This document shows, in pieces, positions 24,967 through 34,064 of a stretch of DNA of 64,000 bases. Source of the DNA: RUG754 sp045545455 (GTDB lineage: Bacteria; Bacillota; Clostridia; Peptostreptococcales; Anaerovoracaceae); contig JAZQAY010000120.1 of assembly GCA_045545455.1 (NCBI GenBank), positions 1-64,000 on the forward strand, written 5' to 3'. The position numbers and the translations under genes were made by a program. Each line of letters starts with the position of its first letter. Within the stretch, counting starts at the first letter, position 1. Below the pieces are notes generated by a model. That model saw only the letters and a program-made list of their open reading frames with translations, was not told where the DNA came from and made no database searches.

Positions 24967-25857
24967 CTATTTTTTACTTCTGATATGCCCTATCACAGAA
25001 CCGGCGGTGAAATAATCGCCGTTTTCTATTTCATGAGTAAGGTAACCATCGCATTCAGCGGTGAACTCTATGACCTTCTTGTCGGCTTCCGCCCCACATA
25101 TCGGCTCTCCCCTCTTCACGAAAGATCCCGCAGGTTTTTCCCAGTTTATGTAGCATGTGCTTTCAGCTATATCCACAGGTTCATACTGGCAGGCACAGTC
25201 CTTTGAAGGATCGGCCTTAGGCATCATCTGTCCCGGAACCGTTATCGGACATCCCTTCTCCGTATTTCTCAAATGCCTCTCAAAGAACGGGCAGTTCATT
25301 CCAAGACACTCCTTGTTCTCTTTGGAATATTTACAGACAAGGTCTTCCTTGAACTTTATGTTAAGGCCCAGCTTTTCATTGATATACGGGATGGCTTCCC
25401 AAAGCGAAAGATAGCAGGTACGCTTACAGCATCTTGGACCGCCATAGCTAGCGATCCTTATCAGGCAATGTCCCGTAAGCTCATTTGCCCATTTCCAGTT
25501 CTCAATTGAAAGCGGTGAAGCGCTGGTATATACCGACAGGAATATTCCGGCTCCTACGGATGATCCGCAGTTGCCCATGTTGCCACAGACTCCTCCGGGC
25601 ACTTCCTTGGCTCTCGCTTCCGCCAGATCCAGCCATTCCCTGAGTTTATCCTCTTTATAATACTTTTCCATAGCAGCCATGGTAAGAAGCGTTGCCGGCA
25701 CTATGAAATGATGGTAAGGGCAATGGATGATCACTCCCTCCAGATCCATCAGCTCATTTATCATCTCGTCCGCTCTTGATACAGATCTTTCCTTCAGGAT
25801 ATCAACGCAGCGATCCTTTATTCTGTCGTATACTTCCTGTTTCAGTTCAAATGCCAT
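24967..25857 (-). CDS. DUF5714 protein with C-terminal lipoyl-like domain
   Basis: 296 residues from ATG 25857 (GGAGGTG just upstream). The N-terminal two thirds match DUF5714, with HCPYHHFIVPATLL, the glycine-rich GGVCGNMGNCGSSVGAG, and many cysteines (GPRCCKRTCYLS, ECLGMNCPF, CACQY) suggesting metal binding. The last ~70 residues look like a lipoyl/biotinyl hammerhead, with the carrier-type Lys in EADKKVIEF and surrounding Gly turns. Function is unknown. It ends in UAG; read-through would add Pyl-Pro-Leu-Pro before UAA. Confidence 0.7.
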   Translation of the reverse strand: MAFELKQEVYDRIKDRCVDILKERSVSRADEMINELMDLEGVIIHCPYHHFIVPATLLTMAAMEKYYKEDKLREWLDLAEARAKEVPGGVCGNMGNCGSSVGAGIFLSVYTSASPLSIENWKWANELTGHCLIRIASYGGPRCCKRTCYLSLWEAIPYINEKLGLNIKFKEDLVCKYSKENKECLGMNCPFFERHLRNTEKGCPITVPGQMMPKADPSKDCACQYEPVDIAESTCYINWEKPAGSFVKRGEPICGAEADKKVIEFTAECDGYLTHEIENGDYFTAGSVIGHIRSKK

Positions 25858-25923
25858 ACGCACCTCCGGGTCAGCTATTAGACTTTGTCTAATAGAATAT
25901 TACCACATTTCCCGGTCCATATC

Positions 25924-25960
25924 AAGAAAAAACACATGACCGGCTTTAATAAGCCGGCCA
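25924..25960 (-). terminator. Terminator after the glycyl radical activase
   Basis: CCGGCTT/AAGCCGG stem (25940-25957) with a T-rich tail on the minus strand, about 45 bases after the activase stop. Confidence 0.75.
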
Positions 25961-26000
25961 TATGCTTGTCTTTATATAACTTTACAGAGAATAATTCGCT

Positions 26001-26942
26001 TTATTTTCTTGCCTGTTTTCCCAGGACCTCGCATTTCATGCCAAGGCTCTCGAAGTAAGCCTTTATCTCCTCCACCCTGTCGTCAGCGGGAGGTTCGAAA
26101 GTCTCAGGAGTCTTGCCAACGTTTCTGGTCTTTGATACTCCCAGCGTGTGGTAAGGAAGGAGGAAAACGTCCTCGAGTCCCAGCTCCCTGTACAGTTCTC
26201 CGGATCTCTTTATGATATCCTCCGTATCGTTCACTCCCTTGATAAGGGGCATCCTCATCATGATCTTAGGAAGCACTTCGGGATCCTTCGCAAGGGTCCG
26301 CAGATTGTTCAGGATGATCTCATTGGAGTGACCTGTGTAAGCCTTATGTACCTCATCATCGATAGCCTTCATGTCGAAGAGAATGTTGGTGACAGCGGGC
26401 TTCTTAGCCATGGCATAGAGTCTTTCTCCGTCTCCATAACCTGAAGTATCGAGACAAACACCTATGCCCTCCTCTTCAGCCAGCTCTATGAGAGCATCGC
26501 AAAAGTCAGGCTGTGCCAGCATCTCACCTCCCGAAAGAGTCATGCCTCCGCCTGTGTGGTCATAGAATCCCTTATCCTGCTTCACGTACTTCATTACCTC
26601 TTCAGGCGTCATCTCCTCGGCCACAGGATCCAGAGAATTGGCATAGCATACTTCCGTGCACTTCATGCACATGTCGCACTTCTCACGGTCTATGTCGATC
26701 TTTCCCTTTTCGTCAACGAAGATAGCGTTCTGAGGACATTCCTTGATACAGTAGCCGCACTTGATGCAGCTGTTGGGAAGTCTGATGATCTCCTGTCCGA
26801 AATCTATCATCTCAGGATTGTGGCACCACCTGCAGTTAAGAGGACAGCCCTTGAGGAAGACCGTCGTCCTGATACCGGGACCGTCTTCAGTACTGAACTT
26901 CTGCAGCGACCCCACAAGAGCCGTTAACTTCTTATCACTCAT
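26001..26942 (-). CDS. Glycyl radical enzyme activating protein (radical SAM)
   Basis: 313 residues. The SAM cluster motif is C33-x3-C37-x2-C40 (GCPLNCRWC). It is followed by an inserted two-cluster ferredoxin domain: C59, C62, C65, C69 and C89, C92, C95, C99. This architecture belongs to activases of non-PFL glycyl radical enzymes (eliminases, decarboxylases); the classical PFL activase lacks the ferredoxin insert. It abstracts a hydrogen from the glycine of its partner. The partner gene lies upstream on the same strand but is separated by an unusual 350-base palindromic spacer. Confidence 0.93.
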   Translation of the reverse strand: MSDKKLTALVGSLQKFSTEDGPGIRTTVFLKGCPLNCRWCHNPEMIDFGQEIIRLPNSCIKCGYCIKECPQNAIFVDEKGKIDIDREKCDMCMKCTEVCYANSLDPVAEEMTPEEVMKYVKQDKGFYDHTGGGMTLSGGEMLAQPDFCDALIELAEEEGIGVCLDTSGYGDGERLYAMAKKPAVTNILFDMKAIDDEVHKAYTGHSNEIILNNLRTLAKDPEVLPKIMMRMPLIKGVNDTEDIIKRSGELYRELGLEDVFLLPYHTLGVSKTRNVGKTPETFEPPADDRVEEIKAYFESLGMKCEVLGKQARK

Positions 26943-26983
26943 TTACATACACTCCTTAAATGGGCATAATAAGTCAAATCACC

Positions 26984-27275
26984 GGCAGCCTGTATATATT
27001 TGCGGTTTCCGCAGAAGTGCTGGATCAGCCTGCGCAGAAACGAAGCTGAGCGGCCAGATGTCCGAAACTGTCTGAGCTATCTGTCAAATCAGTAGGTGCT
27101 GTGTGAAGAGAGAGGCACTGCATGCTCACATGCGAGTGCATCTCTATGAACAGAGCAGCGAACGCAGTTCGCGCTGATTTGACAGATTGGCGAGTTTTTC
27201 GGGCTCTCCGCAAAGCAAGTTTCGAGCAGTCTCTGATCCAAACGACGAGGACTTAGCAAATATATACAGACTGCC
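26984..27275. repeat. 292-bp imperfect palindrome between GRE and activase
   Basis: Outer 20-bp arms (26984-27003 and 27256-27275) match at 19 of 20 positions. An inner perfect 14-bp pair, ATCTGTCAAATCAG (27079-27092) and its complement (27174-27187), and further partial matches such as GGATCAG on both sides show that most of the segment is a decayed palindrome. It has no coding sense on either strand. It may be a MITE-like element or a large mRNA hairpin that separates expression of enzyme and activase. Confidence 0.8.
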
Positions 27276-27293
27276 AGTCAATTTTAAGCTATA

Positions 27294-29687
27294 TTATGCG
27301 GTCTCTTCCTCTTCCAGATGAGCTGTTCTGTAGATGATGGCTTCCTGAGCGCTTTCATCGAGCTCTGTGAAGTAAGCCATGTATCCCGCTACACGGACCA
27401 TGAGTCCCTTGTAGTTTTCGGGATTCTTCTGAGCGTCTCTTAAAGTCTTGGTATCTACAACGTTGATCTGGATGTGCTCTCCGCCGTGATCGAAGAAGGT
27501 CTTGATAACACCTTCGATGATGTTGAGTCCCTTTTCACCTTCAACGCCCTTAGGATCGAATCTCAGGTTGAAGAGTGCTCCGTCGTGGAATGCATCCTGT
27601 CCCATGGAAGCTACTGAAAGAACTGTAGCTGTAGGACCGTTCACGTCTCTTCCCATCATAGGAGAAGCGTTGTCGCAGAGAGGTTCTCCGGCAAGTCTTC
27701 CGTCGGGAAGCGCTCCGGTCACCTGTCCGTGTGAAACGTTTACAGTCTGTGAGTGGACGTTGAATGAGTACCAGCCGCCTCTTGCATCATGCCATGTCTG
27801 TACGTTGTCTGCGATGAAGTGCATCATCTCTCTGTAGATGGCATCTACGTGCTCGTTATCGTTACCGAACTTGGGGGCCTTGTTCATGAGAAGCTGTCTG
27901 AGTCTCTCATATCCAACGAAGTTAGCGTCACAGGCCTTGATGAGCTCGTCCATGGTGCAGTCTTTATCTTCGAATACGCACTTCTCTACAGCTGCAATGG
28001 AGTCAGCCAGGTTGGCAGCTCCTGTGATGTAGAGACCGGCTGTGGAGTACTTGGCTCCGCCGTGCTGTACGGACTTGCCGGACTCTACGCATCCCTTGGT
28101 GACCATGGATGCGAAGATGACGGGATATCTGTTCATATGGATGGACTGCATGAGATTGTAGCCTATCCTGATCAGGTCATAGTGATGAAGGATCTGCTTC
28201 TTGAGAGCATCCTTGAATTCCTCGATATCCTTGAACTCTCTGGGATCTCCGGTCTGAAGTCCCATGAGTTTTCCTGTTGAAGGATCCACGCCGTTATGGA
28301 GTACGAATTCCAGCATCTTACCCATGTTGACGTAACCTGCATCGGGGGAACCGTCTGTGGATCCGCCTCCGGGACCGGGCTGGATGCATCCTACGATGGT
28401 CCAGTCTCTGGCTTCCTCGATGGAGCAGCCCTTGCCGAGTGCCATCTTCATGGCAGCGTTATCGTTGAAGAATCCGGGGTTGGCCTGGCCGTCCTGGATC
28501 ATCTCGCAGCCCTTCTTGATGAGGTCTTCGGGAGTTCCTTCCCAGACTCTGACAGCCATAACGGGCTGAGTTGTCTTAAGACGGTTTGCAACTTCAAGGC
28601 ACATGTATGAGAGTTCGTTGGTTGCATCTCCGCCTTCGGGCTTCTGTCCGCCTACCACCAGGATCTCCCACATGGGATATCCGGCAAATGACGTAGCGTA
28701 CCAGTTGTCTCTTACTTCATATACTTCGCAGGATTTGAGATACAGACAAGCCAGAAGTTCGAATGCTTCCTCTTCCGTGATATTCTTCTCGTCAACTACG
28801 TCCTTCTTGTAGTAGGGCCACATGTACTGGTCGAATCTTCCGTAGCCGTTTGCAGTGGTGCATACTTCGATGTGGAAGAATACGTGAACGAACCAGATCA
28901 TCTGAAGCGCCTGCCAGAAGGTCTGAGGGGGATTCTCGGGAACTACTCTGCAGTTAGCTGCTATCTGGAGGAGTTCAGCCTTTCTCTTCTCGTCTGTGCA
29001 TTCTGCTGCCTGACGCTCTGCCTCTTCAGCCATTCTGTGTGCATAGGTGATAAGTCCGCCGCACTGGATGATGCAGGCCTTCCAGTAGTCGATCTTAGCC
29101 TGGTCTTCCATTGACTGAGGAACAAGGTTATCGATGTTTCTCTGGCACTCGTCCATATATCCCCTGATACCTACGGTGAGGATCTTCTCATGGTCGCAGG
29201 TGGTCTCACCGGATACACCATTTGTAAGTCCGACTGTGATGATATCATCCTTCATGCACTCTCTGATGTGAGGAGGGAAAGCTGTTGCGGCGATGTCTTC
29301 CATTGCCTTGCCATCCCAGTACTTAAGAGTCTCAAGGATCTTCTCCCTGTCTTCAGGAGTGATGTCATAAGGGTCCTTGGATCTGGTAGTGAATTCGTCG
29401 ATATCGGAAATGTACCATGAGCTGGACTGGAATTCAGGATAGAGGTTAGCTCCTCTGTATCTGTCAGTAGCTGTACCTACGACCAGTTCGTCCTCCATGA
29501 TCAGAGTCGTCATGTGTTCCATGACATAGTTGCAAACCTTTGCTCTGAAGATGGGAACTGCATCTCCTGCAAACTGCTTGTATGCTTCCGTTGCCAGAAC
29601 GATACGCTCTGCTGTGATGGCAGGTCTGGTGTTCCAGAGTTTTTCTCTCATTCTGGTAAGTCTTTCGTTCAAATAAATGTCTTTCAT
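27294..29687 (-). CDS. Glycyl radical enzyme of unknown reaction (Cys-x-Gln active site)
   Basis: 797 residues, full length for the PFL-like family. The glycyl radical site is Gly768 in VRVAGYMAYF, and the thiyl Cys is C434 in the finger loop VGCIQPGPGGGSTDG. In glycerol, propanediol, hydroxyproline and choline eliminases the residue two after the Cys is the general-base Glu; here it is Gln436. A standard dehydratase, choline lyase or decarboxylase assignment is therefore doubtful, and no microcompartment genes are nearby. It is co-directional with an SDR dehydrogenase upstream and an activase downstream. Confidence 0.9.
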   Translation of the reverse strand: MKDIYLNERLTRMREKLWNTRPAITAERIVLATEAYKQFAGDAVPIFRAKVCNYVMEHMTTLIMEDELVVGTATDRYRGANLYPEFQSSSWYISDIDEFTTRSKDPYDITPEDREKILETLKYWDGKAMEDIAATAFPPHIRECMKDDIITVGLTNGVSGETTCDHEKILTVGIRGYMDECQRNIDNLVPQSMEDQAKIDYWKACIIQCGGLITYAHRMAEEAERQAAECTDEKRKAELLQIAANCRVVPENPPQTFWQALQMIWFVHVFFHIEVCTTANGYGRFDQYMWPYYKKDVVDEKNITEEEAFELLACLYLKSCEVYEVRDNWYATSFAGYPMWEILVVGGQKPEGGDATNELSYMCLEVANRLKTTQPVMAVRVWEGTPEDLIKKGCEMIQDGQANPGFFNDNAAMKMALGKGCSIEEARDWTIVGCIQPGPGGGSTDGSPDAGYVNMGKMLEFVLHNGVDPSTGKLMGLQTGDPREFKDIEEFKDALKKQILHHYDLIRIGYNLMQSIHMNRYPVIFASMVTKGCVESGKSVQHGGAKYSTAGLYITGAANLADSIAAVEKCVFEDKDCTMDELIKACDANFVGYERLRQLLMNKAPKFGNDNEHVDAIYREMMHFIADNVQTWHDARGGWYSFNVHSQTVNVSHGQVTGALPDGRLAGEPLCDNASPMMGRDVNGPTATVLSVASMGQDAFHDGALFNLRFDPKGVEGEKGLNIIEGVIKTFFDHGGEHIQINVVDTKTLRDAQKNPENYKGLMVRVAGYMAYFTELDESAQEAIIYRTAHLEEEETA

Positions 29688-29713
29688 ATTTTCCTCCGTA
29701 AAAACTTGGGGGG

Positions 29714-30472
29714 TTAGCCTAACATCATACCGCCGTCGATAAGCAGGTTGGTGGAGTTTACATAGCTTGCATCATCTGTGCAGAGCCAGTATACGCCGTT
29801 TGCCATTTCCATGGGCTGTGCAGTTCTTCCCATGGGCCCGAGGGTGATGGAAGCGTGGCCGCCTGTGATCTGGTTGTAATCATCAAGTGACTGTCTGAGC
29901 ATGTTGGTGTCTACCCAGCCGGGTGATACAGAATTGCATCTGATACCGAACTCAGCATATTCGTTTGCAACGTTCTTGGTCATACCGATGACCGCCCACT
30001 TGCTGGAGCCGTAACCGATCTCCCAGGTGTAGCCTGTCATACCGGAAACTGAACCGAAGTTTACGATGGCTCCCTTCTTCTGTTCCACCATCTGAGGAAG
30101 AGTATACTTCATCATGAGGAAGGTTCCGTAAACGTTGATCTCATATATCTTCTTGAAGTTTTCGAAGGTATAATCGATTGTCGGAGCATACTTGCCGCAG
30201 ATGCCTGCCGTATTTACCAGTGCATCGATCCTGCCGCAGTCCTCAACGATTTTGGCGATGGTTGCCTTTACTTCCTCTTCGGAAGAAACATCAAGTGTAT
30301 AGAAGGCAACTTTATCATCAGGGAATCCCATCTCTTCCTTTGCCTTCTGAAGCGGTGCCTCAACTATATCAAGCATGCATGCAAAGTATCCGTTATCAAG
30401 GAATTTCTTTACTACGTTCTTTCCAATGCCGCCGCCGGCTCCTGTAACAACTACTACCTTCTCAGTTTTCAT
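29714..30472 (-). CDS. Short-chain dehydrogenase/reductase
   Basis: 252 residues from ATG 30472 (GGAGG 8 bases upstream). NAD(P)-binding VTGAGGGIGKNV, NTAGICG, active-site Tyr-x3-Lys in YGSSK, and the C-terminal LLIDGGMMLG of the FabG-like group. It leads the operon with the glycyl radical enzyme (26 bases apart), so it probably oxidises the substrate or reduces an aldehyde/ketone product of that enzyme. Specificity cannot be read from the sequence. Confidence 0.9.
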   Translation of the reverse strand: MKTEKVVVVTGAGGGIGKNVVKKFLDNGYFACMLDIVEAPLQKAKEEMGFPDDKVAFYTLDVSSEEEVKATIAKIVEDCGRIDALVNTAGICGKYAPTIDYTFENFKKIYEINVYGTFLMMKYTLPQMVEQKKGAIVNFGSVSGMTGYTWEIGYGSSKWAVIGMTKNVANEYAEFGIRCNSVSPGWVDTNMLRQSLDDYNQITGGHASITLGPMGRTAQPMEMANGVYWLCTDDASYVNSTNLLIDGGMMLG

Positions 30473-30589
30473 TTGACTACCTCCGTAATTGTATCTAAGA
30501 ATCATTACTAACTATCCATGCAGATATCAGCGCGCTGATATCTATTATTATTGTAATTTAGAGGCGATTTTACCGCAACAATTAAGTTG

Positions 30590-30627
30590 CTCTAAAAATC
30601 GATTTTTTTGCTTAGAAACTCTAAAAA
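30590..30627. promoter_or_regulatory. Candidate AraC operator: paired CTCTAAAAA repeats
   Basis: Two CTCTAAAAA copies (30590-30598 and 30619-30627), 29 bases apart, in the 240-base divergent region between the SDR operon and the AraC gene. A palindrome GCAACAATTAAGTTGC lies just before the first, and a TATAAT follows toward the AraC gene. Confidence 0.35.
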
Positions 30628-30712
30628 GGTATTTTAATAAATACCCATTTTGGAGTATAATAAACACATGGACATAAAGAAAGCAAAATAATCATTGAAA
30701 AAGGAAAAAAGT

Positions 30713-32575
30713 ATGCTTTTCGAAAAGATAACATATCAGGATGATTTTCCCATCAACATAACCATAGCAAACATAAAAGAGTATCCCATACACTACCATC
30801 AGGATACGGAGTTCGTTCTGGTGCTCAGGGGTGAGATAGCTCTTAAAAACGGCTACTGCACATATCTGCTCCATGAAGGCGATATCTTCACCAATTCCGG
30901 TCATGAAGTACATAGCCTCATGTCCACAGGAGAGGATAACATCGTAGCCGTAATACAGCTGAGCACCCACTATTTTTCACAGTACTTCCCGAACCTGACC
31001 AAGGCCTGCTACAGGACCTATACCAACAAGGGGCATACCCAGAAGCATGATACTCTGAGGGAGAAGCTTCTGGAGATACTTCTTCAGTATTCCACCAAGG
31101 GTTTCAACTACAGATCCGAGTGCACCTACATGATGGTGGACGTCATCAAATACGTGGATAAGTACTTCAATCTTTTTGCTTTTGATAACGACGTGGTCGT
31201 AAACTTCGAATCATCGAATCAGATAACAATCGACCGTATAAGCAGGATAATAAGCTACATATACGAATTCCATTCAGAGCAGATCACCCTGAACGATCTG
31301 GCAGATATGGAGCATCTTTCAACCTTCTATCTCAGCCACATCATCAAGGACTATACCGGAATGAACTTCAGGGAGTTCCTCTGCTTCGCAAGAGTCGAAT
31401 GGTCCGAGATAGATCTTTTGGAAACCAATAAAAAGATATCCAGGATAGCCCGGGACGTTGGCTTTTCAACAACGTCGTACTACGAAAAATACTTCAAAAA
31501 ATGGTTCGGCACGGATCCTCAGACCTATCGGGAAGAGCACATGCCCATGGTAATGAGCGATATCAAAAAAGGCGAGCTCATAATGCTGAACCCCAATGAA
31601 TCGGTCTCAGTGATAAGGCAGGCACTTTCAAGGCTTAATTCTCAGACTCCCAGTAACGTTCACGTGAACGCCCTTAAGCTGGAACTGAACGTTAATACCG
31701 AAGCGCCCATGATCTCCTCCATAGATCATTATCTGGAAGTCCTGATTACCCTGAACGATTTCAGAGTGCTTGGCTATTCCATCTTTGGCATCCTTCAGGA
31801 ACTCAATCCCAGGAAAGTCACAGTGCTCACTGAGCCCGAGGATTCCCTTTCCGATATAAACAGGATAAAGATCCTGCTCACTTCCGCAGGATTCGAGGTG
31901 GGTCTCAACGAGAACCCAAGGTCGAACCATATGGCTCACTACGGGTACGACTCCATAGCCTATCCCATCTTCCTTTTCAACAGGATAATCAATTCCAAGG
32001 AGTCCTGGGTGAAATTCAGATTAAGAGACCCCGACAACAACAGGAACAACGATATCATCAAGGGGTACCCCGCCGCCGTCACGTCAGAGGGAATAAAAAA
32101 GCCGGCCTTTTATGCATACCAGGCCCTGAGCAATATTTCCGGTGAGATCATCTACTGGGGAAAGCAATACTGTGTCATCCGCTCTTACCGCGCATCTGAA
32201 CCGTACTTTATAGTGATCTGCTACAACTTCAATGAGCAGATCTACAATCTCTGCCTTAAGGAATCAACGCCGCAGAACGTGAAAGACGTGATAAACGACT
32301 TCAAGGATGAAATAGATATCTCCATGAATATGACCATCGACCAGGGTATGTATAACATAATGAAATATTCCCTGGATAAGAGCAACGGCATATTCTCGTA
32401 TCTGTCCACGCTTAATTTCCCTTCAGAGCTGACCGTGCTTCACAGGCTGCCTTCAGCCTTCTCCACACAGCCGGATCTGGACGTATACACGGAAGACGTA
32501 AGAGCTACATTCAATATCAACTTCTCGATAAAGGGAGCAGGAATACAGCTGGCTATAATCTCACCCAAGGAGTAA
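30713..32575 (+). CDS. AraC-family regulator with glycosidase-like C-terminal domain
   Basis: 620 residues from ATG 30713 (AAAAGGA upstream). The N-terminal cupin (~1-100; PIHYHQDTEFVLVLRGE) and AraC double HTH (~170-270; QITLNDLADMEHLSTFYLS, ISRIARDVGFSTTSYYEKYFKK) are followed by ~340 residues related to the GH39 xylosidase-like domain seen in some Clostridia regulators. Transcribed divergently from the SDR/glycyl radical operon, it is the likely local activator. The glycosidase-like part may sense a ligand; catalytic acids are not obvious to me. Confidence 0.85.
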   Translation: MLFEKITYQDDFPINITIANIKEYPIHYHQDTEFVLVLRGEIALKNGYCTYLLHEGDIFTNSGHEVHSLMSTGEDNIVAVIQLSTHYFSQYFPNLTKACYRTYTNKGHTQKHDTLREKLLEILLQYSTKGFNYRSECTYMMVDVIKYVDKYFNLFAFDNDVVVNFESSNQITIDRISRIISYIYEFHSEQITLNDLADMEHLSTFYLSHIIKDYTGMNFREFLCFARVEWSEIDLLETNKKISRIARDVGFSTTSYYEKYFKKWFGTDPQTYREEHMPMVMSDIKKGELIMLNPNESVSVIRQALSRLNSQTPSNVHVNALKLELNVNTEAPMISSIDHYLEVLITLNDFRVLGYSIFGILQELNPRKVTVLTEPEDSLSDINRIKILLTSAGFEVGLNENPRSNHMAHYGYDSIAYPIFLFNRIINSKESWVKFRLRDPDNNRNNDIIKGYPAAVTSEGIKKPAFYAYQALSNISGEIIYWGKQYCVIRSYRASEPYFIVICYNFNEQIYNLCLKESTPQNVKDVINDFKDEIDISMNMTIDQGMYNIMKYSLDKSNGIFSYLSTLNFPSELTVLHRLPSAFSTQPDLDVYTEDVRATFNINFSIKGAGIQLAIISPKE

Positions 32576-32578
32576 AAC

Positions 32579-33499
32579 GTGAAAGAAATCAAACACAGCC
32601 GCGAACTCATATCCGTCTTAGGCCTGACCCTGGCTGCGATGTTCTGGGGGATAAGCTATCCCCTCACCAAGTTCGTTGAAGACGTACCGACATTCTACAT
32701 AATATCACTGCGCTTCATCCTTGCAGCGGTCGTGCTTGCAGTGTGTTTCTTCAGACATTTCAGAAACTTCAATTTTGACACGCTTAAATATTCATTCATA
32801 CTGAGTTTCATACTCACCGCGATGTACATCTTCAACATCGTGGGAGTGAAGTATACGACTTCCGTCAAGGCTTCATTCTTCACCACGCTGAGTTTCCTCG
32901 TTTGCCCTGTGATAAATCTCATCCTTTACAAGATGAAGATACAGAAGTTCATCGGGATAAGCGCCCTGATCTGCCTGGCAGGGACCTGTATGCTCTGCTA
33001 TACTCCGGATATGGGTAAACTTGTTATAAACTTCGGTGACATACTCTGTGCCCTCGCTTCCATCGCAGGCGCCATCAACATCATATACATGGAAAAGATG
33101 TCTCACAAAGAGAATATAGATAATACTCTCTTCACCATCTTCCTCATGGCATTTATCGCGATATGGGGCACGGTCATCGCCCTTGTAAGAGGTGAATTCG
33201 CTTACCACTCCATGGTAACAGGAGGACAGATGACGGCCATCGTGCTCATGGGACTGTTCTCGAGCGCGGGAGCGTTCATACTTCAGATACATTGCGAGAA
33301 GCATGTGCCTTCCAACAGGGTCGGCATAATCTTTTCCCTTGAACCGGCATCCGGCTGCATCCTCTCAGTCCTTCTTATACATGAGACCATGTCCCTCATA
33401 GGCTGGATGGGAGCTTTAGTGATAATGATATCCATATTGTATATGGAATTTGCAAATAACAGACAACAGGCAAGACTTAATACGGAAGGCGTGAATTGA
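32579..33499 (+). CDS. EamA/DMT-family transporter
   Basis: 306 residues, ten membrane helices in two EamA repeats (LGLTLAAMFWGISYPLTK; later PSNRVGIIFSLEPASGCILSVLL). It starts with GTG whose AAGGAG site overlaps the end of the regulator gene, so the two are coupled. Drug/metabolite exporters of this type move small organic molecules; the substrate could be a product of the glycyl radical pathway. Confidence 0.87.
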   Translation: MKEIKHSRELISVLGLTLAAMFWGISYPLTKFVEDVPTFYIISLRFILAAVVLAVCFFRHFRNFNFDTLKYSFILSFILTAMYIFNIVGVKYTTSVKASFFTTLSFLVCPVINLILYKMKIQKFIGISALICLAGTCMLCYTPDMGKLVINFGDILCALASIAGAINIIYMEKMSHKENIDNTLFTIFLMAFIAIWGTVIALVRGEFAYHSMVTGGQMTAIVLMGLFSSAGAFILQIHCEKHVPSNRVGIIFSLEPASGCILSVLLIHETMSLIGWMGALVIMISILYMEFANNRQQARLNTEGVN

Positions 33500-33500
33500 A

Positions 33501-34034
33501 ATGGACAGAAATTACACCGTAACAAGATTTGAAACAGACATACCTGTAGATGAGCTGATAAAAGACTACTTTGATTACAATAAGACCCATGAACTCTGCA
33601 AGGCCTGCTCAGGATATGCAGGCACCTGGGCCTGCCCTCCCTTCGATTTCGAACCGGAGGATTTTCTGAGGCAGTTCTCAGTCTTTCACCTGATCGTGGA
33701 CCGCATCGATAACTCGGGTGCAGCAAACGTCGACGAAGCTCAGGACAGGCTCTTCACAGAAAAGGACCGCTACGATGCTGAGCTTCTGGAACTTGAAAAG
33801 AACACTCCCGGAAGCTACGGTATGGCCGCTCAGGAGTGCGTTCAGTGCAAAAAATGCGCCCGCCTTTCGGGTCACCCCTGCGTGCACCCCGATAAGATGC
33901 GCTACAGTCTGGAGTCCATAGGAGCCTTCCCCGTCAAACTGGTGCACGACAAGTTCGGCTTCGATATCCTATGGTCAGATGGAGAATCCATACCCGAGTA
34001 CTACCTGCTGGTAGCAGGCTTACTGAAGAAATAA
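33501..34034 (+). CDS. DUF2284 predicted metal-binding protein
   Basis: 177 residues. Cysteine clusters ELCKACSGYAGTWACPP and ECVQCKKCARLSGHPCVHP match DUF2284, a family predicted to bind an iron-sulfur cluster or zinc and often linked to corrinoid or methanogenesis-type metabolism. No reaction is known. It begins one base after the EamA stop, so it is operonic with it. Confidence 0.8.
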   Translation: MDRNYTVTRFETDIPVDELIKDYFDYNKTHELCKACSGYAGTWACPPFDFEPEDFLRQFSVFHLIVDRIDNSGAANVDEAQDRLFTEKDRYDAELLELEKNTPGSYGMAAQECVQCKKCARLSGHPCVHPDKMRYSLESIGAFPVKLVHDKFGFDILWSDGESIPEYYLLVAGLLKK

Positions 34035-34064
34035 AAAGAGCAGTTGAACTGCTCTTTATTTTTT
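34033..34064. terminator. Bidirectional terminator, DUF2284 / PH-like gene
   Basis: AAAGAGCAG-TTGAA-CTGCTCTTT with TATTTTTT; it overlaps the last codons of the convergent minus-strand gene. Confidence 0.8.

Noticed and set aside
26943..27293. Small gene in the GRE-activase spacer
   Set aside because: Short open frames there are by-products of the palindrome; they have no ribosome site or family likeness.
27294..29687. Choline TMA-lyase (CutC) next to TMA methyltransferases
   Set aside because: The Cys-x-Glu motif is Cys-x-Gln, the length is shorter than CutC and there are no microcompartment genes.
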